From assembly GCA_009760855.2 (NCBI GenBank), contig WPIO01000067.1, positions 1,385,001-1,449,000 of the forward strand: DNA of 64,000 nucleotides, read 5' to 3'. Under the pieces are notes generated by a model. The model had not been told where the DNA came from. It did not search any database and saw nothing but the letters and a program-made list of their open reading frames with translations. Shown piece by piece: positions 1 to 50,449 of the stretch (positions are counted from its first letter, which is position 1; each line of letters opens with the position of its first letter). Made by a program: the position numbers and the translations under genes. Source of the stretch: Cristatella mucedo (taxonomy: Eukaryota > Bryozoa > Phylactolaemata > Cristatellidae).

Positions 1-429
1 GCCTTGCAGTGAGCTAGCGCATGACCAAACGATGCGTGAAAGTAGCGAGAAAAGAAGAAGCCTCCGAGGCTTCGAGGCATCGAGATCGGACACGCTGATT
101 CCGCGTCTCGTGTCAGGTGCGATTCGCCCAGAAGTCTATGGCCGTGCTTACGAATAACGGTATTAACTACGCTGATTCTTGTCTGCTTTTGTGCCTGTTA
201 TCTGCTTTTTGCTCGAGCGTTTCCAGCGCGTGCTTCGGGATATACAGAGGCCCTCAGAGGATCTGACGAGCAAGTTTGCCAGTTTTCGTGCCACTTACTT
301 TCCCAGGGGATCTTGTTGAGAATGTCACAGTGACCGTAGGCCTACAACGAGCATCGGTCGGATCGGGTGGACAGCTATACCTTGTTGCAGCAGCGGCCGG
401 GCGCCTGGAGTATAGTCGCGCTCGCGTAC

Positions 430-10313
<9,884 letters not shown>

Positions 10314-10372
10314 TCTTTCGAGTTCTCAAGTCGCAGACTGCGCGTGCGGCGGTGAGTCAAAAGCCTTCGTAC

Positions 10373-10381
10373 GCTATATAC
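10373..10381 (-). promoter_or_regulatory. TATA-like motif of hydrolase gene 2
   Basis: The minus strand reads GTATATAGCG about 60 bp upstream of the ATG at 10313, which implies a very short 5' UTR. It is spaced well for a start near 10350. Confidence 0.5.
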
Positions 10382-10609
10382 TCACTCAGGGGTGCTGACT
10401 CCGGCGCCTCAGGGGTGCTGACCCCGGGCTGATCGATTTCGATAAGACTTCTTAGATAAGGCCTCGTGTTTTTAAGGACGCCGGCAGATGCACGATGGGT
10501 AGTTTGGGCAGTGGATTCGGTTGCAACGTAACTCAACGAGTCCCAGAGGTTCAGCTGTCTGTTTCCTTTACGGAACGAGCTGCAATGGGGTCGATCAACG
10601 GACCGATCA

Positions 10610-10676
10610 AATAATGATAGACGGATCAATCAAACGGATCGATCAAACGGATCAATCAAACGGATCGATCAATGGA
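10610..10676. repeat. 12-bp tandem repeat
   Basis: Units ACGGATCAATCA / ACGGATCGATCA repeated about five times, 230 bp upstream of the hydrolase gene 2 TATA motif. Confidence 0.8.
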
Positions 10677-10739
10677 AATAGAGAGCTAAGTTCCTACTCT
10701 CACCTACAGGGCTCGCCGTATCTTGGCTCTTTCATACTA

Positions 10740-11175
10740 AGCCGAATTTCACTGCACCAGTTTCAGACTCCACGTACCCTCAGATTCTCTGTGTCTGATA
10801 TATTGGCCCTCCCTTTTGTCTACGCTCGTAGGCCGTTGGTGGGTGAATCAAGGCGTCAGCTTTGCGGGTAGACTGTAGAAAGATGCGTGGACAATTCCCA
10901 GGCAACATCATCGTGTCTCCTGCTACCGCCGGTGACACGTCATTTCCAGCGGCCGTGAGCTGCTACTTTCACGCCACTCACTTCCTCCTCGCCTTCTCTC
11001 GTGACTCAGCTTCTATGCTTCTCACTTTTTGCTCGAGACGAAGTCTATTGGCTACCGCATGCCTACCGAAAGCCGTTTCGGCTTCGAGTGTACAACAGAA
11101 AACTCCTGCGTAACACTCAATTAGTCTTTTCGGCTGTGAGAACTAACGCACAGAGATACATTGTAACTGCAAGCC
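10740..11175 (+). mobile_element. Decayed LINE-A fragment
   Basis: Diverged blocks CACCAGTTTCAGACTCC, TCATTTCCAGCGG, GAGCTGCTACTTTCACGCCA and TACCGAAAGCCG follow the LINE-A order. It occupies most of the intergenic stretch between the two hydrolase genes. Confidence 0.65.
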
Positions 11176-11810
11176 AGCTGCGGCCTATGAGTGACAGACA
11201 GACAGACACACAGATAGGCAGATAGACAATTAGGCTGACAGAGACTAAGCGTCAGTTCTCCTTACTTCGTGTGCCAGCAGTTGACTGCTGCAGCTGTTTG
11301 CAGATCCTGCGGCTCGACCGAGCCCACTGCAAGGACGACCGAGCCCACTGCAAGGTCAGCGACAAGAACAGACGCCATTGCGCCGACGAGCTTCGGGCGG
11401 GGGAATAGATAGCAATTGCAACGGCCCTGCTACGAGAGCTACCGCGCGTACCGAGCGCAGCGGCCCGAAGGAAGCGCACCGACGCTCAGGCTCGAGGCGC
11501 CGAACGGAAAGGGCACGCAGCCGGTGTGCGAACGGCGAAAGCAGGAATTATGCAATTATGGTATATTCAAAATATATCGAATCGCGAGAGAGATGCTGTC
11601 AATCAGATCCTCGAGCCCCCCCTCCTCGTCAAGGCGTTGCGCTGCGGGCACGGCCGCCACGCCCCCTGGCGCACTCGGCGACAGGCGCCTGGGCGTGGCG
11701 CAGAGGACGCAGCCCGCTTTCGAGGCGGCACCGGCCGCCGCGAGCAGTCGCGGCGAGGCTCACGTCGCGGCGAACGACGGCGGCGGAGGTGACGCTGGCC
11801 GCACGACTCC

Positions 11811-40112
<28,302 letters not shown>

Positions 40113-40216
40113 TTTCGGCCGGCCGACCGACGGCGCAATGGCGGCTGGGCAGCCGACAAGCGAGCGAGCGAGCGAGCGACCGACTGCTGGTGCCCGCCGA
40201 AGCGGCGAGCGGCGCC

Positions 40217-40224
40217 TTATAAAT
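40217..40224 (-). promoter_or_regulatory. TATA-like motif of hydrolase gene 1
   Basis: The minus strand reads ATTTATAAGG about 105 bp upstream of the ATG at 40112, inside a CpG-rich stretch (about 39950-40350). This is consistent with a core promoter; the start site itself is not visible. Confidence 0.5.
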
Positions 40225-40854
40225 CGGGCGCGAGAGAGCCTTTAGCGGCCGACGCAATGCGATCTCGCGGAGACGCGCGCGCGAGCGGGGGCGAGCGCGC
40301 GCGCGCCCGCGCGAGCGACGATGCTGAGTGGACGAGAACGATCACACCACCGCTCGACGGACCCGAGCGCATGGTGTGACCGCTCTCATCGAGCCGCGCT
40401 GATAGCCTAGTTCAAACAGGTCCAGGCGGACCGCCGAGGCGGCGGCGGCGGCGGCCGGCACGTCTCGAAGACGATACCAGCGATAAAAACGTTGCCTGAG
40501 CGGCGGCGCTGCTGCCGTCGACTGCACTTATTGCGCCGATCCTCTGCATCGCCTCAATAATGTCAGTATCAGTATGCGTGCTTCTGCGCAGCGAGAGACC
40601 GATCTCAGCTGTCTAAGCCTACTCGATGGGCGCCTATGCGCCAGCCGGCGCTCGTATGAACGCAGCGACTTTCGAAGGTTTAGCCGCTGCATTCATCATT
40701 CGGCGATCGAGGCGCTGGTTCGAGGCAGCGGCCGATGATCGCCGTGACTTCCGCGTAGAAATAGCGAGCGTGCACTCGCCAAATGGCAGTGGCTCCTTTG
40801 AAAATAAAGCCTATCGAGTCAATGCGACGCCACGGCACATCAGATATACAAGTA

Positions 40855-40995
40855 CAAGTCGTTTGTTTAGCGCTCCAAGAGGTCTCAATCTCTCCTCAGA
40901 CGCTTTCACCTAGGCACGTGGCTCGAGGCCACGAGAGTTCGGTCATCAAATACATTCGCTTTCACCTCGGTCGTTAAAGGCAAGCGTATACTGGG
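40855..40995 (-). mobile_element. SINE-A, diverged
   Basis: TTTAGCGCTCCAAGAGGTCT, CACGTGGCTCGAGGCCACGA and CACCTCGGTCG. It lies just upstream of the LINE-B at 41012. Confidence 0.6.
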
Positions 40996-41011
40996 CCAAA
41001 ACAGTGTGGTC

Positions 41012-41044
<33 letters not shown>

Positions 41045-41690
41045 TAATAATGCACTTGATAAAGCGCCCTCAGAGAACTCAATCTCTTTCTAGGCGCTTT
41101 ACATTTGCTACAAAGGGAAACGCAATTGAATGGTGAGTAATACCATGCTTGATAAACAACATGAGTAACATGGTTAGGGGTGACAGGCACAGGGTCAGCA
41201 TGCAAATGTGGTTAGTGGCAGCATGCACCGTGTCAGCACGCATAAGCACATCAAGGACGAATCAAAGGGACCCACTAAATGCTGTCCTTTATAGGTGTGT
41301 TTTTAAGTTCTTTTTAAATGTGGTCAAGTCAGGGGATGTTCTGACGCAATTTGGGAGGGAATTCCAGGCTTTGGGAGGATACCAACTAAATGCACGGTCT
41401 CTGAAGGATTCGAGGTTTATACGAGGTATTGGTAGACTGTTGGGTTCCGAAAAGCGGGTGGTGCGATGCTTGGCCTGATGGGGGAGTAGATCTGAGAGAT
41501 AGGCTGGAGCCAAAGAATAAAGTGGCCTAAAAGTGAGCGACAAAACCTTGAAGTCGATCCATCGCTTGACTGGTGGCCAGTGCAGGTCGGCGAGAAGTGG
41601 TATGATGTGGCAACTGCGACGCTCACGACAGACAAGCCTAGCTGCAGAGTTTTGCACCAGCTGCAATCGCCTGATCAAAGAACCTTAGTG
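41012..41690 (-). mobile_element. LINE-B fragment, best preserved copy
   Basis: A frame of about 129 codons (41289-41678) reads [53 protein letters not shown] and AWNSLPNCVRTSPDLTTFKK. This is the RT C-terminal region of a CR1/L2-like LINE. The 3' UTR hairpin and (TAA)n tail are at 41012-41110. It is 5'-truncated. Confidence 0.88.
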
Positions 41691-41699
41691 AAGAACTCT

Positions 41700-44670
41700 A
41701 AACATCATTCGAAATCGGAGATCGCATTCGATTGATAGCCCATCTTTATACAAGAATGTAAACACCGCTGTTAAAAAAACATATACCGTTGGTTAAAGAT
41801 TTAATTTTAAAACTGGTTCTTTAAGCTTCTAAGTAGTCATTGCCGACGGCTACAAATCAAAGCAATAAAACTAAGGGTGGTAATAAGGCCATATTCTGTC
41901 TGGTTGATGTATCCTCGGACCACAGCTTAGAAAAGTGAGCAATATTAATATGAGATTTTGCGTGCACAAGAATCCGACAGGGCCTGAAGACTTTGGTTAC
42001 GACTCTAACGATATTTCTGGTAATTGATCCTTAGTGAACGGATCAGGCACCCGTTCCTTCAAAGCTGGTGGTGCGAAATGCAACTGGAGCGTCGACTGAG
42101 GCTTTTTTAGTTTCAGTATCAACGTCCGCGCTGAAACTATCACGTTTTTCTAGTTGTCATTCCGGTAATGGAATCGCGGTTAAAAAAATTATTCTTTTTA
42201 ATTTATTTCTTTTCCCTCCCCGAAAGTGCAGCTGCCTTTGGTACCGGACGCAGAGAGCGCACTGCAAGAGCCTCGCGTTGGACGGCCCGTGACTTTGGCA
42301 CGCGTTCCGCTTCCCAAAGTTTCCACGGAGGGGAATATACTTTGCATAATGACGGTCATCTATTAAGAGCTCGATAGGATCTTGTTTGAAAAAAAATTCA
42401 AGAAGATTCCGAGTGGCCTCGTGTAGCTTAATTATCTTAGAATATCTTATATATATCTTATGTAATATATATATATATATATATATACATATCTTATATA
42501 ATATCTTTATTATCTTAGATTACAAATGTCTACAGTCATTTTCTGCTTCAGAAATGACTTCACTTCACTGGTGGCTCACTTCAGGCAAAGCAGCTTTAAG
42601 CTCTATCGTTGAAAAAAATCACATTTAAAAAAGAAAATCTCATTTACCACTGAAAAGCTGCCGATACAATGTAATAGATACAATAGAGGTAGGCGTTCAA
42701 AACACGACTTCGCGCACAGGCTAAAGTCGCTTTTTCAGCGGACGTCAGGATTTGACCACGTACTGAGCCCTTGGGGACCAGCTTCAGCCCAAATGGAACC
42801 CTCTCTATGACGTTGCAGCAATGAGGTGTAGGTGGCAATCAAAGACCTGCTAAAAGCGGCTGCGGCGCAGCGGTGGACAGAGGGCACGAATGAGAGGGAC
42901 CTGAGAGAGGGACCTGAGAGTAGGGGTTGGGCCTGCTCGGCCAGGGCCTAAGCATTTTCACCGCACCGCCAGCGACGTAGGTGCAAAGGCAGAAGAGGCA
43001 CGTACTCCGCACGGAGAGTGGGCGAGGCATCTGCTGACGAGGTGTGATCGCTCGGTTTCCTCTGCGACTTCATTCTCCTCTTGGTCTCGCCTCTGCATCT
43101 GCATAGCGGTGCAGCGGTTCAAGATCAGTCCGCAGATTGCCGCCGCCGGACGAGCAAGTTGGGCGCGGAGTCGCAGCCGTAGAGTCATTCCTCTAAAGCA
43201 CCGACTCCTCGAGGTCATCGCGCGATATCGATCGAAAATCTTCAGCTCTACTTCCAAGGGTGTGCTCGCCTGGAATCGTTAGTAGACGACGCATATCTTG
43301 AGTGCGAATTTAAACATGTAGTGACTTTTTCGAGACTACATTCGACTAGTAATTGCTTGCGATTTCGAACAATATGAACCGATAAACATTTAAGTGAGTT
43401 TCAAAATAATTCAGTAATTCTTTTCATTGACAGAAGCACCTGCGTGACCGAACGAGGAGAAGGTACACTTTCAGTATGCTTTGATTGTCCAGCTGAAGAA
43501 AAGTACTTCTGCGAGCCACGTTTTTGCTTTCAGCCGGTATCTTTTGACGACATTTCACTAAAAATGTAGCCCACAGATGGATTTATTTTAACAGAGATAT
43601 TTGTTTATTCTAAATGTCGATAGGTAGCGTCAACTGGCAAAGACAACAGTCTAAAGACCGTTGCATGGTACAAGGATGTTCATTGTGGTCCTCAAAATCG
43701 TGTGTATTGTGACCATGGCCAATTGGACACAGGCTCAGGCTTCCTTCAGATCCAGCCAGATGTCCCAGCTTTCAAGAGCGAGAAAATAAATGAATACATG
43801 GAGTATGAAACTTGATGCGTAACTTGATTTATCATGGATTCAAGCATTCACACCAATCAGCTGACTAAAATGCAACGAGATTGAAGAAACACTTTCCGTG
43901 CAAAGCTCTCCGATGTTGATCGCTTAGAAAACAACTTTCCAAGAACGAAGCAAAATTTTCAGCAGCTGTTAACGTGAGTTTCTAAATGTTTCAGTTGCTG
44001 TGAACTGAAAGATGGCTCTTGCATAAAACGTGTCTTTGAAGACTTGCATGAACTGCGGTACTTAAAAATGTGCCAACTTATTCGGGTGCGATTGTCTCGC
44101 GAAAATAGCGAGTAGCATGTAATGTAATTTACAATTTCCCACCCTTGCTTGCCAATCATGTTTGATAATGTACACTAATTCAAAATGCTTTAAATGCTTG
44201 CCAGGTTTCTTAGGATGTCATTGGAAGACTGCTCACAGTAACAGAACCCCCTGTAACGATCCATTCACTATATATTAAATATTCCCAGTGACTGTCAGAG
44301 CTGTGGTGAAGGAAAAAACGAAATGCGATGCACTGAAATTATACATCTGTATCTCAAGGAAGTAAAATACCCACGAGAGGCACAGCCATACATTTAAAGA
44401 TCACAGCTCAGTGTTGGCTACAAAATCCTTCAAAAAAGATGGCCACGGTTCCGCGTACCCAAGGAGCAGTATTTAAATCTTTACGCGCTCGACGAATGTG
44501 AGTGGGGAGGCATATTTTCTGCTATCAAAACACTTTTAGTAATTTAGTATTTTTAAGGTGATCGATTTCAAATTGTTCTTTTATTCGGTCAACTATCATA
44601 ACGCTATGGAGTACGAGTCTTTTAGATTCGTCTCTGGACCTATGCTCCTATGGATGCGGAGGCAATAGTT
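41700..44670. other. Intergenic, unassigned
   Basis: AT-leaning sequence with a small TA array at about 42465-42486. No exon pair with matching phases was found. Confidence 0.45.
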
Positions 44671-44679
44671 ATAATAATA

Positions 44680-44825
44680 ACAATAATTCATTTATATAGC
44701 GCCCTAAGAGAACTTAATCTCTATTCAGGCGCTTCACATATGCCTCGGGGCTCGAGCCCACGACCTCAGTCAGACCTTAGTCGGGGCGAGCACCTTAACC
44801 GCTAGACCAAACCAGCTCGGCAGTT
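44680..44825 (-). mobile_element. SINE-A, best preserved copy
   Basis: Read on the minus strand: TAGCGGTTAAGGTGCTCGCC (A-box region), GTCGTGGGCTCGAGCCCC (B-box region), then AAGCGCCTGAATAGAG, GGGCGCTATATAAATGAAT and an (ATT)n tail. This is a tRNA-derived SINE whose tail resembles LINE-B. Confidence 0.85.
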
Positions 44826-45867
44826 GAGTGGCTGCAGTCAAGCCTCGTTCATTAACATTCGTTTTTACCTTCCTTGCGCTGGATTGAATGCACCCAGGAA
44901 AGAAAAAATCCCATGGTTGTTAAATAAAACTGAATTAATTATTGGCACGATTTAACCTAATGAATGTAAGCACTAGCGTGGGCAAACAGGATCCAGTATT
45001 GCTGTTGATTTAAAACTAGCACTACGCCCCATAAGGATGGCTACAGGGTGTTTCTCAATTAAAGTGACATTTTTATAGCGTTAGTTTGTGCTTAGGTTTT
45101 TTTTTGAGCAGTCACAGACAACAGAAAAACATTCGGATAGACGTCATTCATTTCATACAGAAGGAAGCAGAGCCGGAGTGGTCGTCGTGCTACCTGAAGC
45201 GTCTAATAAGTGCCTAAAATGGGCCCGCTGTTCTGCGCAAGAAAAGGGTGACGGTAACCCAAGTCGGGCCGAGCAAACGGTTTTCAAAGTTACGTGATCT
45301 TGAGCTGCTTCTGCAAGCCTCGCTAGTCGCCCTTCGAGTGACTATTTTGAGCACCGATGGACACTCGGCTGTGAGGTCTACCCTCGTCAATGACTCTGCG
45401 TTCGTGGGAAAACGGCCCGGTTTCGTGGCAACAGTATGCATTTTAAAATAATACTGTCCTGCAGCTGTTAGCGTGTGTACCTTCTTTACATTGTGTTTCT
45501 AAAGTTTCTTTTCACACCGAATTCGAGGAGTCCAAGAAAGGTGCTGTGCAGGGCAAACTGCTTCAAATCGTAGTGTCGTCGTCAACCATTAAATGGGATC
45601 CAGCAAGCGATTGCAGGGGATCGGCCGTCACCATTTCTTGGCCATGATTGCATACTGATCTTCATTCTACCAAATCTGTGGAACTAGCCCACTTTCATAC
45701 ACACTGTGAACTTATGTGAAACGTTCTCCAAAGTGTCTGCTTTTAGACCAGTTCTCTTTGTAATCCAGTGAAGAGATGTCGCGTTAAATAGGAAGCGACC
45801 GCCGAGTTATTGCTACGTGCCGAGCGCCTGTACCTTCGGCTCTCTTAATATATGATTATCTAATTCA

Positions 45868-46092
45868 TTCATATGGCACCCTAATAAAACTTCGTATAGC
45901 GCCATGAGAGAACATCGTATAATTCCCTGAGAGGACTTGATACAGCTCACTGAGAGAACTTGGTGCTCTCGGAGAGAAATCAGTTTTTTTTATTCAAGTT
46001 CTTCACATACGCTACAGTGCTCGAGCCGATGACATCGGCCAGACCTTGGTTACGGCGAGCACCTTGACCACTGTGCCAAAACAAGCCCGGCA
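45868..46092 (-). mobile_element. SINE-A with multiplied tail hairpin module (duplication copy 1)
   Basis: The head is diverged (GTGCTCGAGCCGATGACATC; CACCTTGACCACTGTGCCA). The tail shows about five degenerate tandem versions of TATAGCGCCATGAGAGAAC at 45868-45990. Confidence 0.75.
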
Positions 46093-46402
46093 TGCTTAAT
46101 TAAGGTGCCGTGAATGGTTTATTTTAAGTTTCCTAACGTATCTGGCGTGGACAGCGATCAAGTCTATTTTTATTTCCAGCGCAAATGAATGAAGTATGAT
46201 AAGTCCGAAAGCCGACTGCTTGTGTGGCCGAACAGCCTCCGTGACTTTACGGACGTCTTGGGGTTTGCCAGGTGCGTCAGCTCCTTGGCCGTACTACGCG
46301 GTAATTGAAGCCAGTCCTCTAAGGATAAATGGGTGCAGGCGCGCCGAGATTAAACACTTTTCTTCGAGAGTACATGGCGAATGGAAACCTCACCGACTGT
46401 AC

Positions 46403-46587
46403 CAGTGGTTCTCAACCTTCCTAATTCCGAAACCCTTCAATACAGTTCCTGATGTTGTGGCGACCATCAAAAATAGCTATTGTGATCAAAATGTGGAAAT
46501 GCGTGTTTTCCGATGGTCTTAATCGACTCCTGTGAAAGGGTCGTTCGATCCCCCCAAAATATGCGACCCACAGGTTGAGAACCACCG
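46403..46587 (-). mobile_element. SPIN-like non-autonomous hAT MITE, copy C
   Basis: It is in reverse orientation: CAGTGGTTCTCAACCTTCC to GGTTGAGAACCACCG, with TTTCCGATGGTCTTAATCGA and GTGAAAGGGTCGTTCGA inside. Flanks gactgtac / gactatac match at 7 of 8, a clear 8-bp target site duplication as expected for hAT. It lies in copy 1 of the segmental duplication and is absent from copy 2. Confidence 0.88.
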
Positions 46588-47959
46588 GACTATACCGACT
46601 AATATAATAATGTTTGTAATGTATAATAATGTAATATAATAATTTAATAACATAACAATATAAAATGCAATACTACATTTATATAAAACATAATAATGCA
46701 GAAATATAATAGAATATTTTAACACAACGACCGACCAAATGTAGCCCACAGCTCGAACCGGGGCGCGTACGAAAGAAGCTTGCACGCTCGCAGCGTCCAT
46801 TGGCCACCTCAGCTTCAAGTTTAAGCTTGTGAGCAGCCGAACTCGCGGCGGCGGCGACGGCGTCGGTCCAGCTGGCGCTCAGATTGAAATCTAACGCGCC
46901 GGCTGCCCGTCGATCAATTAGCTGACGTAGCTGCCGCATGCGATTGCCAGCCTAGCCATCTCTGCCGCCAGTTGCGCAGGCGCAGTGGTCTGGCTGATCA
47001 CTAGTGGCTTGCTCGCTCGCTCACCTTTCTCACCTCCCGCCGTCCGTCCGAACAGACAGGAGCTCCTCTTTACTCACTCGTGCTACACTCCCACTCACCG
47101 TATTCACGCCGTAGGTGATGAAAAGAAAAACTCTCGGAGCGCCTGCTCACGTCCATCATGTAAAACTCATCCCAGCATGCCGTCGCGCATTTACCGGAAG
47201 AGCACGCGCCTCGCTTCGTCGGATGCTGCACGCAGCAAGCCTCTACTTCCAAAGTAATAAAAATCACAATCAACCCGCGTAATTTCCAGTGCGAGCGAGT
47301 TGGTCTGTGAGCCGTTACTTCAATTTCGTAAATGTAACTTGCCGAGGCAACGCTAAAGTTGCTCTCCTTGTAATATTCGTAGTACTGCTAGATCGCTGCA
47401 GCTACCACTACGAATGCCACTTGCAAGCAACGGGGAGACAGTTTATCATTATTTTTATTTGGACTGCGCACTCTCATGGACAACGTAACGATCAAAGTGC
47501 TTAAACGATACGACCTACTGATTAGCTAGCCTTTTATCGGTGCTTTATTTCATTATGTATCCACGCGGATGGGCATTGTCTCGCAGCAAAATGAATGAAA
47601 AAGGAAATGGCCGATCAAAACAGTCGGTCTCAGACGCGGTCAGCCGAACACGGCGATTCGCAGCGGCTAACTATGCTCTCGTTTCCTAGTAAAACATTTT
47701 CGAAATTTACTTAACCCGCGATATTTGCTGGGTAGCAAACATTTCTTCGATTGTTCGTTGAGTGATTATTTCTTTTTCATTCAGATGAGCTCGGGATAGG
47801 AATGGGCGGTAAAAACTAGTAGCTGAACACACATCAATTTTATTTTATACGGCGTGCAAAGTAAGTCGAGAAACTAAGCTAGTCACTCAACGCTATCATT
47901 GGGCTAGCATATGTGAACTCTGTAACTTTTTTGAAAAATACGTTTGTAGATTAGGCATG

Positions 47960-48196
47960 ATTCCTTTATGTGCTTATGCGTGCTGACACCGTTGCGTGCT
48001 GCCACTAACCACACTTGCATGCTGACCCTGTGCACGTCACCACTAAACATGTTGTTCATGTTGTTTATTAAGCATGATACCACTCACCATTCGATCGCAT
48101 TTCCCTTTGCAGCAATGTAAAGCGCCTAGAAAGAGATTGAGCTCTCTGAGGGTGCTTTATCAAGTGCATTATTTTTATTATTATTAGGCATAGTTC
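47960..48196 (+). mobile_element. LINE-B 3' end in duplication copy 1
   Basis: GTGCTTATGCGTGCTGACAC, the hairpin AAAGCGCCTAG...GGGTGCTTT and (ATTATT) tail. It is shared with 62630-62859. Confidence 0.8.
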
Positions 48197-48687
48197 TTTA
48201 AAATGTATGGCTCTTGGGCTTTCACACTTTGTCAATGGCTAATATCATTTGACGAGCTCATTTGCCTAATAGTCATTTACGCGTGCGGGTCGTCTGTGGT
48301 TCCGTCAGTCCACGAATTATGAATGTATTACCTCGAGCCTCTCTTTGAGCAAGGTCCCCTTGTCAGCTGGTACGGTTCGGAACCGGGAAAGTCACCGTCA
48401 GAGTGCCGGTCTGCTGGTCTGTGAGTCTTTGAGGATGAGTCTTTGCACAGATGCATGCCAATAGATATGCAAAATCAATTTTTCGCCGGTGATCTCCAGT
48501 GATAATTGTATTGTGACAAAACATATATTTATAGCTCCCTATCTTTATCTAGACACTTTGAATATTCTGGACAGGAGGAAGGCAAATTGGTTATTGATCC
48601 AGTGTTAGCGAGCATAGGAGGCATGCAAAGGACGACCTTTAGGTTGTACACTGCAGCAAAATTACAAGTGCTGAAACATGTATGGCA

Positions 48688-49116
48688 TTATAAACTCTCA
48701 GCCTTAAAAGTAGAGGCCACCGTCGCTGTATCAATGGTGAACTCGCTTAAGAGGGCGCAGGGGTCGAGCAGATGTCCTGATAAAGTTTTCGCCTTGCCTG
48801 TTGTGCATCACCAGCTGAAATACGCCGGCCGGGCTACCTGCTCGCAAAGGAACGCCGACGCCAAAATAACATGTACACCACTGTCACTAGCCATGCCACG
48901 CGTTCGTCCATTAGAACGAAGGCTAGTTTTAAAAACACTCCAGCTAAACTCCCATCAGAACTGAGGCTAATTTCTATAACCGGGTAATAAAAAAGCTAAC
49001 GCTATCCTCAGTGAACGCTTATGTCTGGTGCCACTGACCGGGCTGAAATAGATGACGACCCATTCACGAAGCTTCGCCTATGCTACTCCACAGAGTTTGT
49101 TCTTTTTAATAACCCA
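48688..49116. repeat. Segmental duplication block 2, copy 1
   Basis: Matches 63458-63976 with a few percent difference. It lacks about 89 bp present in the partner at roughly 63808-63893. Content not recognised. Confidence 0.85.
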
Positions 49117-49621
49117 ATGTTCTCCGTACAAGTAGTACTAAGTTACCATACAAGGGTAGATTGTGGCTGTGCAGACTGTAATCGTAGCTTCATTTGTGAC
49201 TTTGCTAAATTTCACGCTTCAACTTTGTACTGTAAATCACTCTCATCTCATCGAAGAGAATTTCTTTAAGATCCGCTTTTTAACTAGACACATATTGTGT
49301 GCCCATTCGTGCTACAAGTATTTGAATTCCATCACCTCTGTGCGTATGTTTAAGCCTCAACGCACATAAGAGGTCACGTCCTTGGATGAATGTTTCCATG
49401 ATTGTACCAAATTGACCTCTATCGTAACTCTTTTTTCGGCACGTTGGATCGTGTTAGGAATTCATTTTTCCTTGAACCTGGGTGATCAAATAACCTTACT
49501 TCTTACGCTATTGACGGTTTTGGCAGCAGACTTGCATTCTGTGCAATAATTCCTTATCCTCCCAACAATCTTACCCCTTGATGCACTGCTAAATAGTACG
49601 CTGATGCATGACCGTAAATAG

Positions 49622-49890
49622 CGATGCAATTTAATTTGTCTCCATCTGTTATTCCTCAAAGCCACAAAGACCAAGGGGGTGTTGTGCAGAAGACTTTTCC
49701 ATAGATCGTCCAATGCCTGTGAAACCTTCGGTAAGCACACGTTAGCTAACAGCCTTCCTCTAACGCAACAAAGGAAAAATTGAGAAGCATAGCCGAGTCT
49801 GTAGGGCAGTCTGGGGAAGTAAGTAGCACGGAAGTAGCAGCTCAGAATGGCTGAACTGAATGTTCAAATGTCGGCAGCACGAGAGTAGAA
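49622..49890 (-). mobile_element. LINE-A 3' fragment
   Basis: Reverse-oriented 3' end: TCCATCTGTTATTCCTCAAA, ACGCAACAAAGG and AGTAGCAGCTCAG match the other LINE-A 3' UTRs. Confidence 0.7.
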
Positions 49891-50449
49891 ATCTCCGTCT
49901 TGGCTACAATTCCCATTGCAGTAACAATGACAATTTCATGATTTTAATGGTCACGTTTTAATTGATTTCAATGGACCAAGAAACGCGCTTATAGAGACAT
50001 ATCCGCTTTGAGAAACCTCTTTGATTTGGGTTTCAGATTAGGATTTGGGGTTCGGGGTTTAGTAGATATGTAGTTAGTTTAGATAGATATATATTATACT
50101 TGCTATATATATATATATTATAATTATATTTATATATAAGATGAATGGTTAGTTTACATGCATGGTCATGGTTATAGTCATAGTAGCTGTACAGAGTTTA
50201 TGATTTTGATCTCATGACACTCGGGCCTCGAGTATTTAACGATTGGAATACTTTTCTAGAGGTACCACTTTGGGATGCTTGTGTTTATAGGTTTCCCGGG
50301 CCTAGTCTTCGCCTAGAAAACCAATTGGTTTTCTATTTTAAGTGCTCCGCTTCAGTAGCTGACGTTGAAAGTCAGAGCCAATCGAAGACCTCGTCGAATT
50401 TGCACCAGTGAATAAACAGTGATGACTGTACATTAAATTCTCATGAGTG

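Larger units (their letters stand above)
45003..48196. repeat. Segmental duplication block 1, copy 1
   Basis: It is nearly identical to 59981-62859 in the same orientation, offset 14978 at the start and 14663 at the end. The two differ mainly at 46237-46680, where copy 1 holds a SPIN-like MITE and AT-rich sequence. It includes SINE-A, a GC-rich stretch (46780-47120) and a LINE-B 3' end. The shared short frames (for example 45248-45451) look non-coding. Confidence 0.9.

Noticed and set aside
46984-47257. Conserved frame shared by both duplication copies as a gene
   Set aside because: Conservation is explained by the recent duplication of DNA; several frames are equally conserved and no family is recognised.
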